Below are positions 10,725 through 23,199 of a stretch of DNA of 64,000 bases, one piece after another. Position 1 is the stretch's first letter. The number at the start of each line of letters is the position of its first letter. This stretch comes from Hemibagrus wyckioides (Eukaryota; Chordata; Actinopteri; Siluriformes; Bagridae): the NCBI RefSeq assembly GCF_019097595.1, contig NC_080720.1, forward strand, positions 28,934,352 through 28,998,351. Direction: 5' to 3'. The notes below the pieces were generated by a model. That model was not told where the DNA came from. It saw only the letters and a list, made by a program, of their open reading frames with translations, and made no database searches. A program made the translations under genes and the position numbers.

Positions 10725-12289
10725 GGGAAGTTTGTGTGACTTTTCTAAAGGAAGTGGACCTCATCATGATATTTCTGTCTTCAGCACTGATGGATCTTGT
10801 TTCTTCTCCTCATTTACTTTATAATATTTGGATTTGTTCTCTCCTTCTCCCTGTGTCCGGCTCCTGCAGCTTGGCAGCAGATGTGCCTCTCTTGTTTACC
10901 GTGATGGAGAGAGCGCCTTCGCTCCACCATCTCGAGATCCTTGCCGATGCTGTGTGTGTGTGTGTGTGTCATCCAGACCACAAGCCTGCAGAATCGGGGA
11001 AGCAAAAGAAGTGCCAAGCTCTTCCCTTCTCCGATCAGGTTTCCTCCTGTCAGAAGGTTGGACTTTCATCCCTGCAGCAGTCGTTTGCCTTCCAGGGATC
11101 TCACACACTCACACACACAAACGCACACTTTGATTAAAACACCACACATTTGCTTTTCATCTGTACGGCCAGGCTGGTGAAATGTACATACACAAACAGA
11201 GGAAAAAGAAAAAGTTCCAGAAAGGACTTGATAACTTTACAGCTGCCCTTTTTTCATTTAAACAAAGACAAAGCAAAAAAATGTTAAAAAAAAAAAAAAA
11301 AGGCATCACTTTCTATGCTCATTCATTTTCTTAAACCTATTATTTAAAAAACATCAAATAAAGTGCTGTAAATATTTTTCATAACTTATGATCAGGATCA
11401 ATCACATTGTTTGATATTTGATTTGCTTAAATTATATATTAAAAAAAAAAAAACATTTATTTGCATTTTCCTCTTTATTATTTTACGTAAAACACAGATT
11501 TTGATATGAATTCAAAATTTCTAAATATTGTTTATAATTTTTAGCAATTAAAATATCAAAATTGTAACTGTAAAACTAAATATTTATTTATAATATATAA
11601 TAAAAAATAGAAATAATATAAAATATAATATAATCATTTAAAAAAAAAAAATCTGGGCCAAAATGTTTTCCAACCTAGGTGTGCCTTCTGAAAGAATTTT
11701 ATCCTTTTGTTTTCTGCTAACGTTTAAAAATTTTTATAATGCTGATGTAATTGATAACCGATATTCTAGTTGGTTTATAATTATCTCAGATCTTTATGAT
11801 CCTCAGAGCTTTCAGCTGCTTTATTAAGCAACTCTACAGTTTATGAAATGCGTACAAAAATAAGTAAATAAATAAATACAGACTTACAAAGAACTATGAT
11901 TGAAAACTTAACGATTTAAAGATGAAATTCGCAGAACGTGATGCCGCAACGATTTCCAATGCGACGGCTTTTCGTTTCTTCGTTTCGGCTATGCATCCGT
12001 AGTGTTTCTAAACTATTTTCAGCTCACTGACCGAGACACGCTTTCTACAGACAGAACGGTTCTCATTAAAACACAGAATCAACAACAGGCTGAATGTTTT
12101 TATCCCCCTACAAATCTGCACATCTACTGCGATTGTTTTTTAACATTAACTCCCTTTCTGTCATGAAGAGGCAGGGAAATAAATTACACTTCCTTCCCTC
12201 TGGTTTTTAATCTCGGTTAATACTTCTTGATTTTTCTTGATTAACTTAAAAAAAAAAAGTCACACAAAATTCTGATATTACAGCAAGTC
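10725..12289. other. Noncoding DNA, AT-rich in 11250-11700
   Basis: Contains (TG)n at about 10950-10969 and a short CA-rich patch at 11103-11127. Overlapping open frames on both strands at 10736-11180 are mutually contradictory and partly driven by these tracts. 11330-11660 is highly AT-rich. No gene is recognised. Confidence 0.5.
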
Positions 12290-12520
12290 AATCCAGATCA
12301 GGCTAATCTATCTGTTGCTCTCTGTATTTAGCCAGAAAGTGAACTAATACGGCTAATTACTTATTAGCATTCAGCTAGTTTGTATTGCCAGAGGTGTTAG
12401 CATGCTAGCTGAGATTTATAAGAGTTGGTAACTAGCCTTTGCTAGTGATTTTCTACATTGCTGACTAGTTTGGAAACTCAAACTAGCATCAGTTATTTTT
12501 TTTTAAATCTTACAGAATCT
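12290..12520. repeat. TTAGC/GCTAG-rich patch
   Basis: TTAGC, GCTAG, CTAGTTT and AACTAGC words recur about every 20-30 bp without a strict period. The word composition resembles the larger degenerate patches at 23.7-25.0 and 57.3-58.1 kb, suggesting decayed members of the same kind of repeat. Confidence 0.4.
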
Positions 12521-12662
12521 TAAAGCTAGTAGAGTTTCTACATTTTTAATTCATCTCTATTGGAAGTGATTCTTTTTACCAGAGATTTGATTCACTTGTA
12601 CTCGAGTAAAGAATTTGCACCAGTGCTTTTCTTTTTTCGGTGCTAACAAATCCAATCAGCAT

Positions 12663-12697
<35 letters not shown>

Positions 12698-13319
12698 AGA
12701 CTCTGGTTCTGCTCTTTATTTCTGTTTAAGGAGTTGACACCACAAAATATGACATCTTGCGAGAATGTGAGGAGAAAAAGCCCTGCTCAGTTGTGCCTGA
12801 GACTAAATATTGTTCTAAGCCGAAGCCGATGGCAGATGATAAGTAATTACTGGAGTCCTCCGTCTCTGAGGAGAGGGAGTCTGGGAAACTTTGCCTTGGG
12901 TGCTTGTGTCAAAACTATTTTGTTTTAGAACTCCAATTAGTAACGAGAGTGAGATCTACGATATAGTACGAGCGAGAGTTTTTATTATTTATTATATATA
13001 TTTTTTTATCTTGTGATTTGTGGATCTTCGTGAGGAAAAGAAAGGACAGGGAGGAATAACGGAAGTCGATAAAGCAGGCCTGGATCCTAACGCACGATTT
13101 CAACTGAACTCGGACATATTGCACCGATATGACATTCAATCAAGCAAAAAACACTTTTGGCAGCGGCGCGTCGTGCTTCGAGCTTTCGCCTGCTTTCATT
13201 CTCATTTCATCCTCCCTCCATCTCTATCTCTTCCCCCACTTCCCTACATTCCCTTTCCTTACGCTTCAGAGAGAGAGAGACTCAGAGACTCGCGCACTCG
13301 CGATGCAAGCATCCTGCCC
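12521..13319. other. Noncoding DNA with a (GT)n microsatellite
   Basis: 12666-12694 is (GT)n. 13205-13285 is pyrimidine-rich, then a short (GA)n. Three overlapping open frames at 13020-13389 occupy different phases of the same DNA and none shows a domain. No gene is supported. Confidence 0.5.
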
Positions 13320-13500
13320 AGAGTGTTTTTCAGCTCATTTACAAATGGTAATTTGCCTTATCCGAAGCAAACTCGTCGAGTGTAAGTAAGTGATTATTTG
13401 CATGGCTGGCAATCACTCGGCATGCCTGCGGTCTTTATCCAAATGCTCAGATATGTCCACTCTTTGAAAGGCAGAAAATGCCGCGAGCGACTGCGGGCAG
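13320..13500. other. Candidate conserved noncoding element with octamer
   Basis: Includes ATTTGCAT at 13396-13403 flanked by TGATT and GGCTGGC, plus GGTAATTTGCC near 13347. High complexity, no repeats. Suggestive of a POU/homeodomain-bound element only. Confidence 0.3.
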
Positions 13501-14045
13501 AAATGCGAGGTGTTTTTTTTTTTAAAAAAAAAAACGCTTTCCTCTTTGAAGTCTGTGATTGTCCACATGCATAAGACACAAACTTTCAAATTGGATAGAC
13601 TACCTTCGACCTCTACGAATCCATTTCATCTTTCTGTCTCTGTGTATGGAGAAAGTAAAATAATTGTGAGTTGAACAGAATGCAAGCTGGATATGTGTAA
13701 GGAAAAAGTTTTTTTAGGCTTTTAAGATTTAACCTATAGGCAATTCTGCGACGATATAAGTAAGAAAATATGCTTCAAGGAAATGATCAGCGACAGGATT
13801 GGAAATATTCACTTATTCAACAGTGTCATTTTTTACAAATTTCCAGTTACTTTTAGAAGTTATTTCGATATAGTACAACAGCTGTTAACTGGATTGTTTA
13901 AACAAGAAAAACACAGTTGTGTTTTTCTTGAAAAGTTGTGTTATGATGTCATAAGTCACATGACAATGGCAACATGGTGGATGTGCTGTAGTACTTTCAG
14001 GTTGTATTCATAGTACACACATAGTGATCAGTGTGTACTGCATTA
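13501..14045. other. Noncoding single-copy DNA
   Basis: A T10/A10 junction at about 13510-13533 is a small fold-back of homopolymers. No gene or repeat is otherwise recognised. Confidence 0.5.
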
Positions 14046-14770
14046 ATGGCCAAGCAGAAGGAACCGCATCGCAAGTAGCAGGAACCGAGTCGAAGGCAAT
14101 AGGAAGCGAATCAAAAGCAACAGGAACCAAATCAAATCGAAACTGAATAGGCACCAAATCAAAGACTGTAGGAACCAAATCAAAGGCAGTAGGAACCGAA
14201 TCAAATGCTATAGGAACTGAATCCAAGGCAATAGGAACTGAATCAAAGGCAGTAGGATCCAATTCAAAAGCAGTAGGAACCGAATCAAAGGCACCAGGAA
14301 CCGAACTGAATCGAAACGGAATAGGAACCAAATCAAAGGCTGTAGGAACCAATTCAAAGGCAGGAGGAACCCAATCAAAGGCAGTAGGAACCGATTCAAA
14401 GGCAGTAGGAACTGAATCAAAGGCAGTAGGAACCGAATCAAAGGCAGTAGGAACCAATTCAAAAGTAGTAGGAACCGAATCAAAAGCAGTAGGAATCGAA
14501 TCAAAAGCAATAAGAACCGAATCAAAGGCAACAGGAACCAAACTGAATCGAATAGGAACCAAATCATAGGCTGTAGGAACCGAATCAAATACTGTAGGAA
14601 CCGAATCAAATACTGTAGGCACCGAATCAAAAGCAGTCGTAACCGAATCAAACACTGTAGGAACCGAATCAAAGGTAGCATGAACTGAATCAAAGGCAGT
14701 AGAAACCCAGTCAATGGCAGTAAGATTCGATTCAAAGGCAGTAGGAACTGAATCAAAGGCAACAGGAACA
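14046..14770 (-). repeat. 21-bp minisatellite, about 34 units
   Basis: The plus-strand unit is approximately GTAGGAACCGAATCAAAGGCA. A variant block containing GAATCGAAAC(T/G)GAATAGG appears near 14136, 14311 and 14543, so there is a looser higher-order period of about 175-230 bp. Because 21 is a multiple of three, the minus strand stays open across 14008-14826 (272 codons) as a heptad of the type FDSVPTA, and a second frame is open across 14208-14762. Two long frames in one strand argue for a repeat artefact. No signal peptide or flanking domain is seen. Confidence 0.9.
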
Positions 14771-15139
14771 GATGAATAAAACAAAGTTACTGAGAATTTG
14801 CAAAATTCTGTCTTTCTGACTCCCATTGCAGACTCCTTCCATATATTTTACATTTTGAATAAATGAACTCCTTGGGGAAGTTTAAGCAATAGAAAAACTA
14901 TAGAAAAGACTAATATTTCCTACAGCAACATACTCAGGGTTAAGTTACTATAGAAACGCCAAAGTATTAGAAACAAGTGTAGTAGTATTCTAGTAGCTTT
15001 GCAGATTAGCGACGTCACCGGCGCTGCGGTTTTAAAGAGAAGTATTACACGAGCTTGTTTGAAATGGACGACGGCATCGCGCAACAAACTCCCATCTCTA
15101 GCTTCACATTTAATTACATGCATTTTTAGAGCAGGCATT
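14771..15139. other. Noncoding single-copy DNA
   Basis: No gene, repeat or RNA is recognised between the 21-bp minisatellite and the candidate element at 15140. Confidence 0.5.
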
Positions 15140-15450
15140 AACTAAACCAAATATTCATTTACTATCTGCCGCGTTTCAAAGATTTCAAGGTCCAAACCAA
15201 ATTTGCATTGATGGATGATATAATCAATGAAAGGCTTAAACTGAATTAAAGCAACACCACAATTAGCTTTGGTCTTCTGCATGTCACAAAGGGCCTTTCG
15301 AGCAGAATAAAACAGCGAATGTCCCTCAGCCGTGACACGGCCATTTATCAATCAGCATCGGCCACATTGACAAGTGCTAATTTAATAGAGACTGCCCCGG
15401 CTGGCAGGAAGCCGCACTGACACACAATGCAAACTCATTTATCACTATAG
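15140..15450. other. Candidate conserved noncoding element
   Basis: Dense, repeat-free DNA with ATTTGCAT at 15201-15208, TATAATCAATGA near 15219, CACAATTAGCTTTGG near 15258 and CATTTATCAATCAGC near 15341. The density of POU, homeodomain and PBX/HOX-like cores makes it one of the more enhancer-like blocks. Conservation is untested. Confidence 0.4.
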
Positions 15451-15714
15451 AGCCGCGTGGCACTGCGTCTCTCCCTCCCTCTCTCCGTCTCATTCACTCT
15501 TTCCTACGGATCGGGACCTGGGGTCACTCCACCACGCAGCGCCGCTTGACGTTTTTGCAGGTGCTGCTTTTTTTTCTCTCCCCGACAAGGCCCGTCTTTT
15601 ATCTTTGCATCTGCAGGAAAATACTGGAGGTTCATTATGCTATAGCGGAAGGGGTATGGTGCCGACATGGTGTAATTTAGGTGCACAAAGCCGAACCTCT
15701 CCGTGTGCGTCTCT

Positions 15715-15755
<41 letters not shown>

Positions 15756-16819
15756 AGTCCCTCACACTCTCGCGCTTTCTTTCTGTAAAATTCTGAGCGA
15801 CGCAGGCATGCAGGAGAAAAAGCTCCGCTAATGTAATCACATATGAACAGCAGCTGCTCAGGAAACCGGTGCTTTGAATGACTGGGTGGCTTTGCTTCTG
15901 ACACATCTCTTAAAATAAAAGGAGGGGAAAAAAAACAAAAAAAAGTTGCAGAAACGGAGGCCCGGCGTAAACACAGGGTCGTGACGAACCTCGGGAGAAG
16001 CTTTGATCATGGACACTCACAGAGCCACGGAGTCAAAAGAATCGCCAGAGGCACTTGAACTGACACAGAACCAAAAAAAAATAAAAAAAACACAGCATGA
16101 ATGATGCGAACGAGAAAACGCAGGCCTGATTTCCCCAAACCTTCGCGCAGATCGTCTCTCAGAGGAAAAGCAGCAAAGGCTGCTACCTTCAGTTCAGGCC
16201 CCCGACATCAAGCACGAGCTTCGCATTAAAACCAGAGTCGAGCTCAGGAACGTGCCTGGAACTGAAGCGAATCCCCTCAGCGTGCTAGACGCAGAGGTAC
16301 GCCGAGGTACCGTTGTGAATGTGATATTCATTCGGAGGTGAATAATTCAGCAAACGCAGAATGAAGGAACACCTCTGGGCTTTGTGCACGGTGCTAAAGA
16401 CAAGGAGGTGGCTGATAAGTAGAAGGAGATCCAAAGAAAAGAGAAAGCAGAATGAGAGATGCCAAGCTGAGCTGAAGTTTTTGTTCCGTACGTCGGAAAG
16501 TTTTCTGAAATGTCGTATTCCGTCTAAAACAAAATATACACAATTTTCCCTTCATAACATAATCAATGAGTCAAAACAAATTCTGTAGTCGTCAATTGTG
16601 ATGGAGGGTGCTATTATTTAATTCATGTATTTAATATTGGCTTCAAAAGTCATTCCACAGTTGTTTGTTTGTTTATTTAACCAGAACTGGATTCTTCCCT
16701 TAATTTCAACTCATTGCCTCAACAATTACCTTTAATCCAAATGATAGATACTAAACTTCACTCATTTAGGCTGCATCGCATTCAGCTCCCTAGGTTGTGA
16801 TTCAGTACATCAGAATGAA
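15451..16819. other. Noncoding DNA with a (CT)n microsatellite
   Basis: 15708-15755 is (CT)n. 15900-16300 has moderate GC content with several CpGs but is not a clear CpG island. Overlapping short frames on both strands around 15504-15904 are not supported as genes. Confidence 0.5.
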
Positions 16820-16912
16820 AATGGATTTTTCCAATCAGTATAAACAAATGTTTTTTGGAGTCTGATAGAAAAATGAGTCAAGTTGGCTTTCAGTGTGAGA
16901 CATGTGTTTTCC
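16820..16912 (+). repeat. Partial extra copy of the inverted-repeat unit
   Basis: CAGTATAAACAAATG, then GAGTCTGATA..AAATGAGTCA..GTTGGCTTTCAGTGTGA, match 17092-17173 in the same orientation about 260 bp away. This is a partial tandem duplicate of the repeat arm that follows. Confidence 0.6.
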
Positions 16913-16938
16913 TTTTGTTGGATAACCTTACAATTTTA

Positions 16939-17471
16939 TTTGCTACTTTAAGTTGTCATTTTAACAAAATGATGCCACAATGTTTGTCAATTTAATATTC
17001 GAGGTTTGAAGGATGTCCTATAGGACTTCTTGAAAATGTGATGAAACTCATATTGGATGCAAATGTGTTTGCAACATGAGACATTTTCAGTCTTCAGTAT
17101 AAACAAATAAATTATTTTCTGGTCACTAGTCTGATATAAAATGAGTCAGGACTCATGTTGGCTTTCAGTGTGAAGTTTTTACCACACAGAATTTTAGGGG
17201 GTGAAGATAATGGCTTCAAATTTTAGATTTTGATGAACAAGAACTCGGAGCATCTGAGAGAGCAGAAATGGGTTTGATATCACCATGTACTTTGAAGATA
17301 GAAGCATTTGTGTGGGAGAGAAACAAAGCGTTTTATTTTTCTATTAACATATTGCCCCTAGTAGGCTATGTAAAAATAAATACCTTAATTCTTAAAACTC
17401 TGAGTATCTACTTTTATATGAGCTTTAATTAAGAAATTAAGCACCGCTGTGGAGTGGGACATGAAAAAGAC
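16939..17471 (+). repeat. Inverted repeat arm A of an unnamed dispersed element
   Basis: The reverse complement of 22405-22836 aligns along this arm. Shared blocks in order are GCTACTTT, TTTAATATTC, AAACTCATA, GAGACATTTTCA, TATAAACAAAT, GGCTTTCAGT, ATGGGTTTGATATC and GAGTGGGACATGA. Arm A has about 95 extra bases at 17284-17380, and arm B has about 50 extra near 22680-22735. Identity looks like 75-85 percent by eye. No terminal repeats or open frame identify the family. Confidence 0.75.
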
Positions 17472-19899
17472 ATTCAATGCTGAACATGGACACCACAAAA
17501 CAGGTGCAAATTTAGTTCAGACAAAAAACAAAAATATTTAGTCACATCCAGCAGGTTTACAAACACACAAAAAGGTATGTTAACACGAGCTTAGCTTATC
17601 AATCCGCCTGGCTATGTGAGCATCACGGCGTAGGAGAAGCTCCGTTAGCACAAAGCGGTGTGATTAAAGTGCTCAGGAAAGAGCTGATGAAATGAAACGG
17701 CTGTTAGATGCCTTCAATCAGTTGATCTCCGTCTCATCCTCTCTCATATTCTCACACGCAGGATATCATAACAGTATGTTTTCAGTCACATAACAATATT
17801 AGCCTTAAGCCATATCGCCTTTCAGGTTAGTGTGTGTACGAGCATGTGTGATGAAAGGAAGAGACTGAAGTGCCTCAGGCATTTCGCTTTAGGTGATTCA
17901 CCTCTGTTATCCCTGCATGACATAATCTCCGTCTCTGAGGTGTCTCTCTTATCGTGTAAACCTGCAGTTTGTATAAATGTAGCCATTAAATCTTAACCAG
18001 TAGCATTATAAAGAAGAGAATAAATAAATAAATACAAAGTTCAAGCCTTAAGCTTGATGTGTCGTGTGTTCCGAGATGCTTTTCAGCTCAACACGGATGT
18101 AAATAGAGGTTGGCTGATTTAAATGTAAATGGCTTTCTTTATTTCTTTATTTTAGTCTTGAACCGGCTAATACACAAGGTGGTTAAACTGGTACATAACA
18201 TTTTTCACTTGTTAGCTACATTAGCGTCACAGAAGCAAACACTGGACAAGAGTTGAACATGGAGGATTAGTTCAATTCTTAATTAAATTTAAAAAATGTT
18301 CCACTGAAAAGCTGTTGCCTACTATCTGGGGAAAAAACAAAAGAAAAACAAACAAAAAAACCCTATATTTTTACTTTTGAAATAAAAAGAAAAAGTAACT
18401 AATTAAAAGAAATTTTAAAAATAAAATAAAGAAAGTAAAAAAGCATTTATTTCTAGACATTTCTAGAATGATAATATGTATGAAATATCTGGAAACAGGT
18501 TTACCACTCTTTAAATTTTATTTTGTCTAATCTTTTAAGGGGAAACACTACAATATTCAAAATATTTTAATTTTCCGAGATGCCTTTTCCCCTCTTCTTT
18601 CATCATAAGATACAAATTAAAGAGCTACAAATGAAAAAAAAGTAGAGCTACAAATTAAAAATTTACATTGCAAGAAAGATATTTTTTGTGCTGTAATAAA
18701 CTGTAAACCACCCAAAAAATGATTTATTTTATTTTATTTTATTTTATTTAAAAAAAAGGTTAACAGAAGAAAACAAGACAAAATGCATTCAAAAATATTG
18801 TTTTTTTATTTTATTTTTTATTATCCAAAATATACTTGGAATCCCCCATAAAATAAAACAAGCAGAAAATCTGCATTTTGCATCCAATGTTTTTTCCCCC
18901 TCTTATATTAAATATTACAGCCTTTTTTGGATTACTGATATAATCTGATAAGTAGAAAATGTTTTCTATACTTCACTTAAATCTGCCACTTGTGTTAGAG
19001 GCAAAGCTTTTCTTGCTTAAACTGAAAAGTGCATGATGGAAATTCAACTCCTATTGTTCACTGTTTGGGGTGAATGGGGGGGGGCATGAAAGTATAAATA
19101 CTGAAAATTCACTGACCACATTGTGTTTATTCTGACTGCTCTGAATAAATGTGGCATCATCACTCAAGAAGCAGTCGTGTTTCTGTAAACTCAAACTATG
19201 CAACGTTGTGAAAGATGTAACATGTTATGCATATTTTATCCTGCTGTGGTTTCTCTTTGGAGACTGGCATAAATGAGAACTGTGATCACTGTGGGATTTC
19301 TCCAGCTTTGACTTCTAAAGTTTGCCATTCTGATTTTTTTTCCTCCATCTCTCTCTCTCTCTCTCTCTCTTTCCTGATTTGTTTGACTCGCTGATGCACC
19401 CTGACTGTAAAATGTGAGTAATGTGGATTTTAATGTGCAGTAATGAACTCTCCTTCGTCTCACACGCTCGACCATCACGCTGAGGTTCAGCCACCTGTGC
19501 AAAGTCAAACGAGGAGGATGATGAAGGTGATGATGGTCTAAAGTGACACCCGTGCTGTAATGAGGAACCTGATCTGCTGGATATTGGCGAGTATCTGTAG
19601 TCTCAGACATCCTTCTACATTGAATGACCAAAAGATCTTGTACTGAGTGACTGATAATCGCCCAGGGTTGCCAGATTTCCATCAGGAAAATCAGCTTATT
19701 TAATAATACCCCAAGATCTGGCAGAATAAAAAAAAAAAGTCTGACCTTTTTTAAATTTCTAAATGATGTCCATCAGTTATTAAAAAAAAATTATAACAAC
19801 GTATTCACTGAAGAACTGGTTTCTAGAATGTATTACATTATTATATTACATATGGATGTGGCAACCTGGGAAAAACCATATATAAAGCAATCCTTTACT
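17472..19899. other. Noncoding DNA, several simple tracts
   Basis: 18280-18900 is AT-rich with (TTTTA)n at 18722-18750. 19348-19371 is (CT)n. No gene is recognised. The 148-codon minus frame at 19236-19682 crosses the (CT)n tract (an ERERERER segment) and has no domain. Confidence 0.5.
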
Positions 19900-20030
19900 G
19901 TCTTCCATCCATCCATTCTCTGCCCCGATTATCCTACACCGGAAACACCCGGGGGGCTGGGGTACAAGGTGGAGGACACCCTAGATAGGATCCCAGCACA
20001 GATCATAAATTACATACACATTCATCATTT
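19900..20030 (-). mobile_element. tRNA-headed SINE-like repeat, 3' fragment
   Basis: Starts with CATCCATCCATTCTCTGCCC and continues with ATTATCCTACACCGG, GGGGGCTGGGGTACAAGG and GGAGGACACCCTAGATAGGA. This matches the 3' body and (ATGG)n tail of the same family as 33535-33838, in minus orientation. The tRNA-like head is missing here. Confidence 0.65.
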
Positions 20031-20050
20031 CATGAATTATTGTATAAATA

Positions 20051-20415
20051 TACAGTGGATATAAAAAAGTCTACACACCCCTGTTAAAATGGCATGTTTT
20101 TGTGATGTAAAAAATTAAATCTTGTCAGAACCTTTTCCAACTTTTATGTGAAATTGCAAATGACATTAAAATGAAAAATAATAAAAAATTATTTTAGGGG
20201 AAAAAAGTAAAAAAAAATAAGTACAATAACCTGGTGGTATAATTGTACATAAACTAATACTTAGTTGAGGAACCTTTAGATTTCATCATAGCATTTAATC
20301 TTGTTTGGGTAAAAGTCGACCAATTTGGCATATCTTAACTCAATATTGTCGCCATTCTTCCCTCTAAAAGTATTTTAACTCCATCAAATTGTTTGGGCAT
20401 CTCAGAATTGGCTGT
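20051..20415 (-). mobile_element. Tc1-type DNA transposon remnant with transposase C-terminus
   Basis: A TA dinucleotide at 20051 precedes a terminal sequence starting CAGTGGATATAAAAAAGTCT, as in Tc1/mariner elements common in fish. About 200 bp inside, the minus strand encodes a transposase-like C-terminus ending NAMMKSKGSSTKY then stop at 20254-20256. Upstream residues (LVDFYPN region) continue the match but in another phase, so a one-base frameshift lies near 20298. Similarity fades near 20415. The other end of the element and most of the transposase are absent, so it is dead. Confidence 0.7.
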
Positions 20416-21829
20416 AATCCAAAAGTATCCCAAATGTGTGGGAAAGCTCTATACATGGCAACCTTGGATTGTAGAGTGGCTGGAATGTGTGTGAGAGTAT
20501 GGGTGTGTATGTAGATGGGAATGTGGTGAAAATATTGTTGGACTCTATTCGCATGTTTGGACACTCGGCTGTTTGGATGGATGTTGTAGCTGGAGAGCGA
20601 ATGGAACAAATGTTCTGTGTGTGTTATGGGTGGGCGTGCGGTCAAGTGTATGGTCAGAGTTTAGTGTGTGTGGCGTGTGTGTGGTTGGTGGAATGCTTGG
20701 GAGATGAACAGCGGCTGGAATAAGCGTGTAAAGGATCCTGACACGTCGAGCCAAAGCTGAAGGCTGACTAATGATCGTCTCCAGTGGCCTTTCCACTTCT
20801 GTGATAAGTTTCACGTTAACTTTCTATCAACATCAATATGAGATGAAGTATGTGGTTATTGGGAAAAAAAATTAACTGATGAGTTTGTTGATGGGCTAAA
20901 TTACTGTTACCACACAGACGTTTTCCAAAAACAGCAACCAAGAAGGGGTTTTAGTCTTTTTATACAATTATACAAGTGTATATTTATCAAGTGTATATTA
21001 AATGTTTATTCATCAAGCTGTAAGTATTTCAAATATCAGAAAATTTATCTGATGCTTCCCTAAATACTAAACAAAAAAAGCAGAACACTTTGTTTGCTTG
21101 TTGATGCTGATATAGAAAACTATTCAACATCTTTTGGCCAAGCAGAATGAAGCATTCAGTGGTATAAAGTGAAATAACTCTCCATACCAGTAGAGGTCAG
21201 TAGTCTGACCAAAAAAATGGGGGTGGGGGCAGAAGATTCAACACAGAGAATGATGATGCTGCCTATTTTATCCATATCTAATGAGGCATATCACATTGAG
21301 ATACTCTTTAATGTAACGCTATGTGGTTTGGGATGATGGGGTTTCAATGTGTCAGCAGCCATCTTGGAATGTATGACATGTGTTTCCATACACAACATAC
21401 AACCAAAGTAGACTCGGAGTTGGTTATAGGAGAGTTGTACATCTCAGGACTGATAGTGAATGACTGGTGGGTCCTAAACATCAAACCCTCAACTGTTTAG
21501 ATTGTATTTTCTCATAATTGTAAGACCCATCTCATCATTTTTAAAGCCTGCTTCTTCTCCAAAAGTAGCTACTATCAATGGCCTGCCATGGTACAACAAA
21601 ACAAAACTATAAAACTTGTTGGCCCTTGACTGGTGTTTTATGCATGTTTGGGTTTAACAAAAGCCTGAAATACATATCTACAAAAGTGTATGCAGGTGTA
21701 GAGTTGTGTATAAGTGGGAGGGTTGTGTATTTGTGTGTGAGAGAGTGTGTTTTGTAGGGAAGTGTATTAACCATGCCCCAGCCTCTCTTTCTCTTCAAAG
21801 CTCCGTCTTCGGCTCAGAGGAAATCAATG
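20416..21829. other. Noncoding DNA
   Basis: 20440-20720 is G/T-rich on the plus strand with many GTGTG words, producing overlapping frames on both strands that are not credible genes. 21720-21750 is another GTGTG-rich patch. Nothing else is recognised. Confidence 0.45.
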
Positions 21830-22260
21830 GCTGTTTTGATTAGCGGCGGCTCTGGGAAGACCTGTGATTATTACCAATAAAGGGAATTAGATAAAATGAT
21901 TTTTGACTTTGAAATTTGTGTTTAATCAAATTTGAGATAAAGTCATCAACGGAATTGCTGTTGATTTTGTAAATAAGATAATTGGTAGCATTCCTCTGAA
22001 CTACCTCAGCCTGCCTCTGAGAGCGCCCTTTTATTGCTTAGTCAAACCTCCTCATTCAATTTTAAAATTGCCTATTGAGTGAAAGTCTCTGCGGAGCCGG
22101 TGGGCAGTGGCATCGCTCGCTCATACCGTTCTGCTAGTCCTTGCTCTGAATAAGAGTCCGGAGGTTTCGTTTGCTTTGAGATTTCTCCAGCTTTTTTTTC
22201 TTCTAATTTGTGCCTGTTCTGTGCAGGCATCATTCTGCCAAAGCATCTGATCAGGGAATC
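21830..22260. other. Candidate conserved noncoding element
   Basis: About 430 bp of repeat-free DNA with TTTAATCAAATTTG near 21922, AGATAATTGG near 21976, CTTTTATTGCTT near 22028 and GCCTATTGAGTG near 22069. It is bounded by tandem-repeat-rich DNA. It resembles a vertebrate enhancer by motif content, but this is unproven. Confidence 0.4.
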
Positions 22261-22404
22261 GTTTTACTCCGCTCTCTCAGTTCAACAGTTGTTTTATTAA
22301 CAAAAAACAAACAAACAAACAAAACCATACATTTCTAAACAATATCTACTAACATTTTGCATTAATCTTTGAAAACAGTGATGATCTAAGAGTCACTATT
22401 TTGG

Positions 22405-22836
22405 TGTTTTTGTCATGTCCCACTCTTAGTAAGAAGCTCATATGGAAGTAGACCCTCAGAGCTTTACAAAATAAATGCTGATATCAAACCCATTTCTACT
22501 CTCTAAGATGCTCCAAGTGCTCCTTCATCAACATCTAAAATTTGAAGCCGTTATCTTCAACCACTAAAATACCGTGTGGTAAAAACTGAAAGCCAACAGC
22601 ATCCTGACTTGTTTCATATCAGACTAGTGGCCAGAAAAGAATTCATTTGTTTATACCGATTGAAAATGTCTCACATTAAAAACACCAGAATTACTGTTAA
22701 AACGTGATTTAGATTTTAGATAAAAACTTATCAAATTTCCTTTGCCTCCATTATGAGTTTGGTCACAATTGCAAGGCATCTTTTGAACCTTGAATATTAA
22801 ATGGATAAACATTTTTGGCAATGAAAGTAGCAACTA
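22405..22836 (-). repeat. Inverted repeat arm B
   Basis: Reverse-complement partner of 16939-17471, about 4.9 kb away, covering ATGTCCCACTC at the left to AAGTAGCAAC at the right. It includes a 50-bp segment absent from arm A and lacks arm A's 95-bp segment. The short open frame at 22651-22833 lies wholly inside this repeat. Confidence 0.75.
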
Positions 22837-22875
22837 ACGTTGTACACACAGGATAAGAAGGCTGGATTAAACTGT

Positions 22876-22933
22876 GTACAGCTAATATAATATATATAAT
22901 ATATAAACTGTGTACAGCTATATATAATTATAT

Positions 22934-22999
<66 letters not shown>

Positions 23000-23145
23000 T
23001 ATATAAAATAAAACAATAAAAATTATATTATGTTTATATATAAATATAAATATTTATATATATTATTTTTTATATTTTTTTATTAATATATATATATATA
23101 TATTATATATATATTATAATGATATATTATATATATATGATGAGC
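22876..23145. repeat. (TA)n microsatellite and AT-rich surroundings
   Basis: 22940-22992 is almost pure (AT)n, followed by TATATAAA-type variants to about 23145. The sequence AACTGTGTACAGCTA occurs twice (22869 and 22905), flanking a short TATATA stretch just before the tract, a small direct duplication. Confidence 0.9.
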
Positions 23146-23199
23146 CTTTTTATGATTGATTAATTGATTCATAAATAACTAATCTTAAATTTAAACTTA

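Noticed and set aside
15900..16300. CpG island or promoter
   Set aside because: CpGs are present but GC content and CpG density are not clearly above the surroundings, and no transcript start signal is visible.
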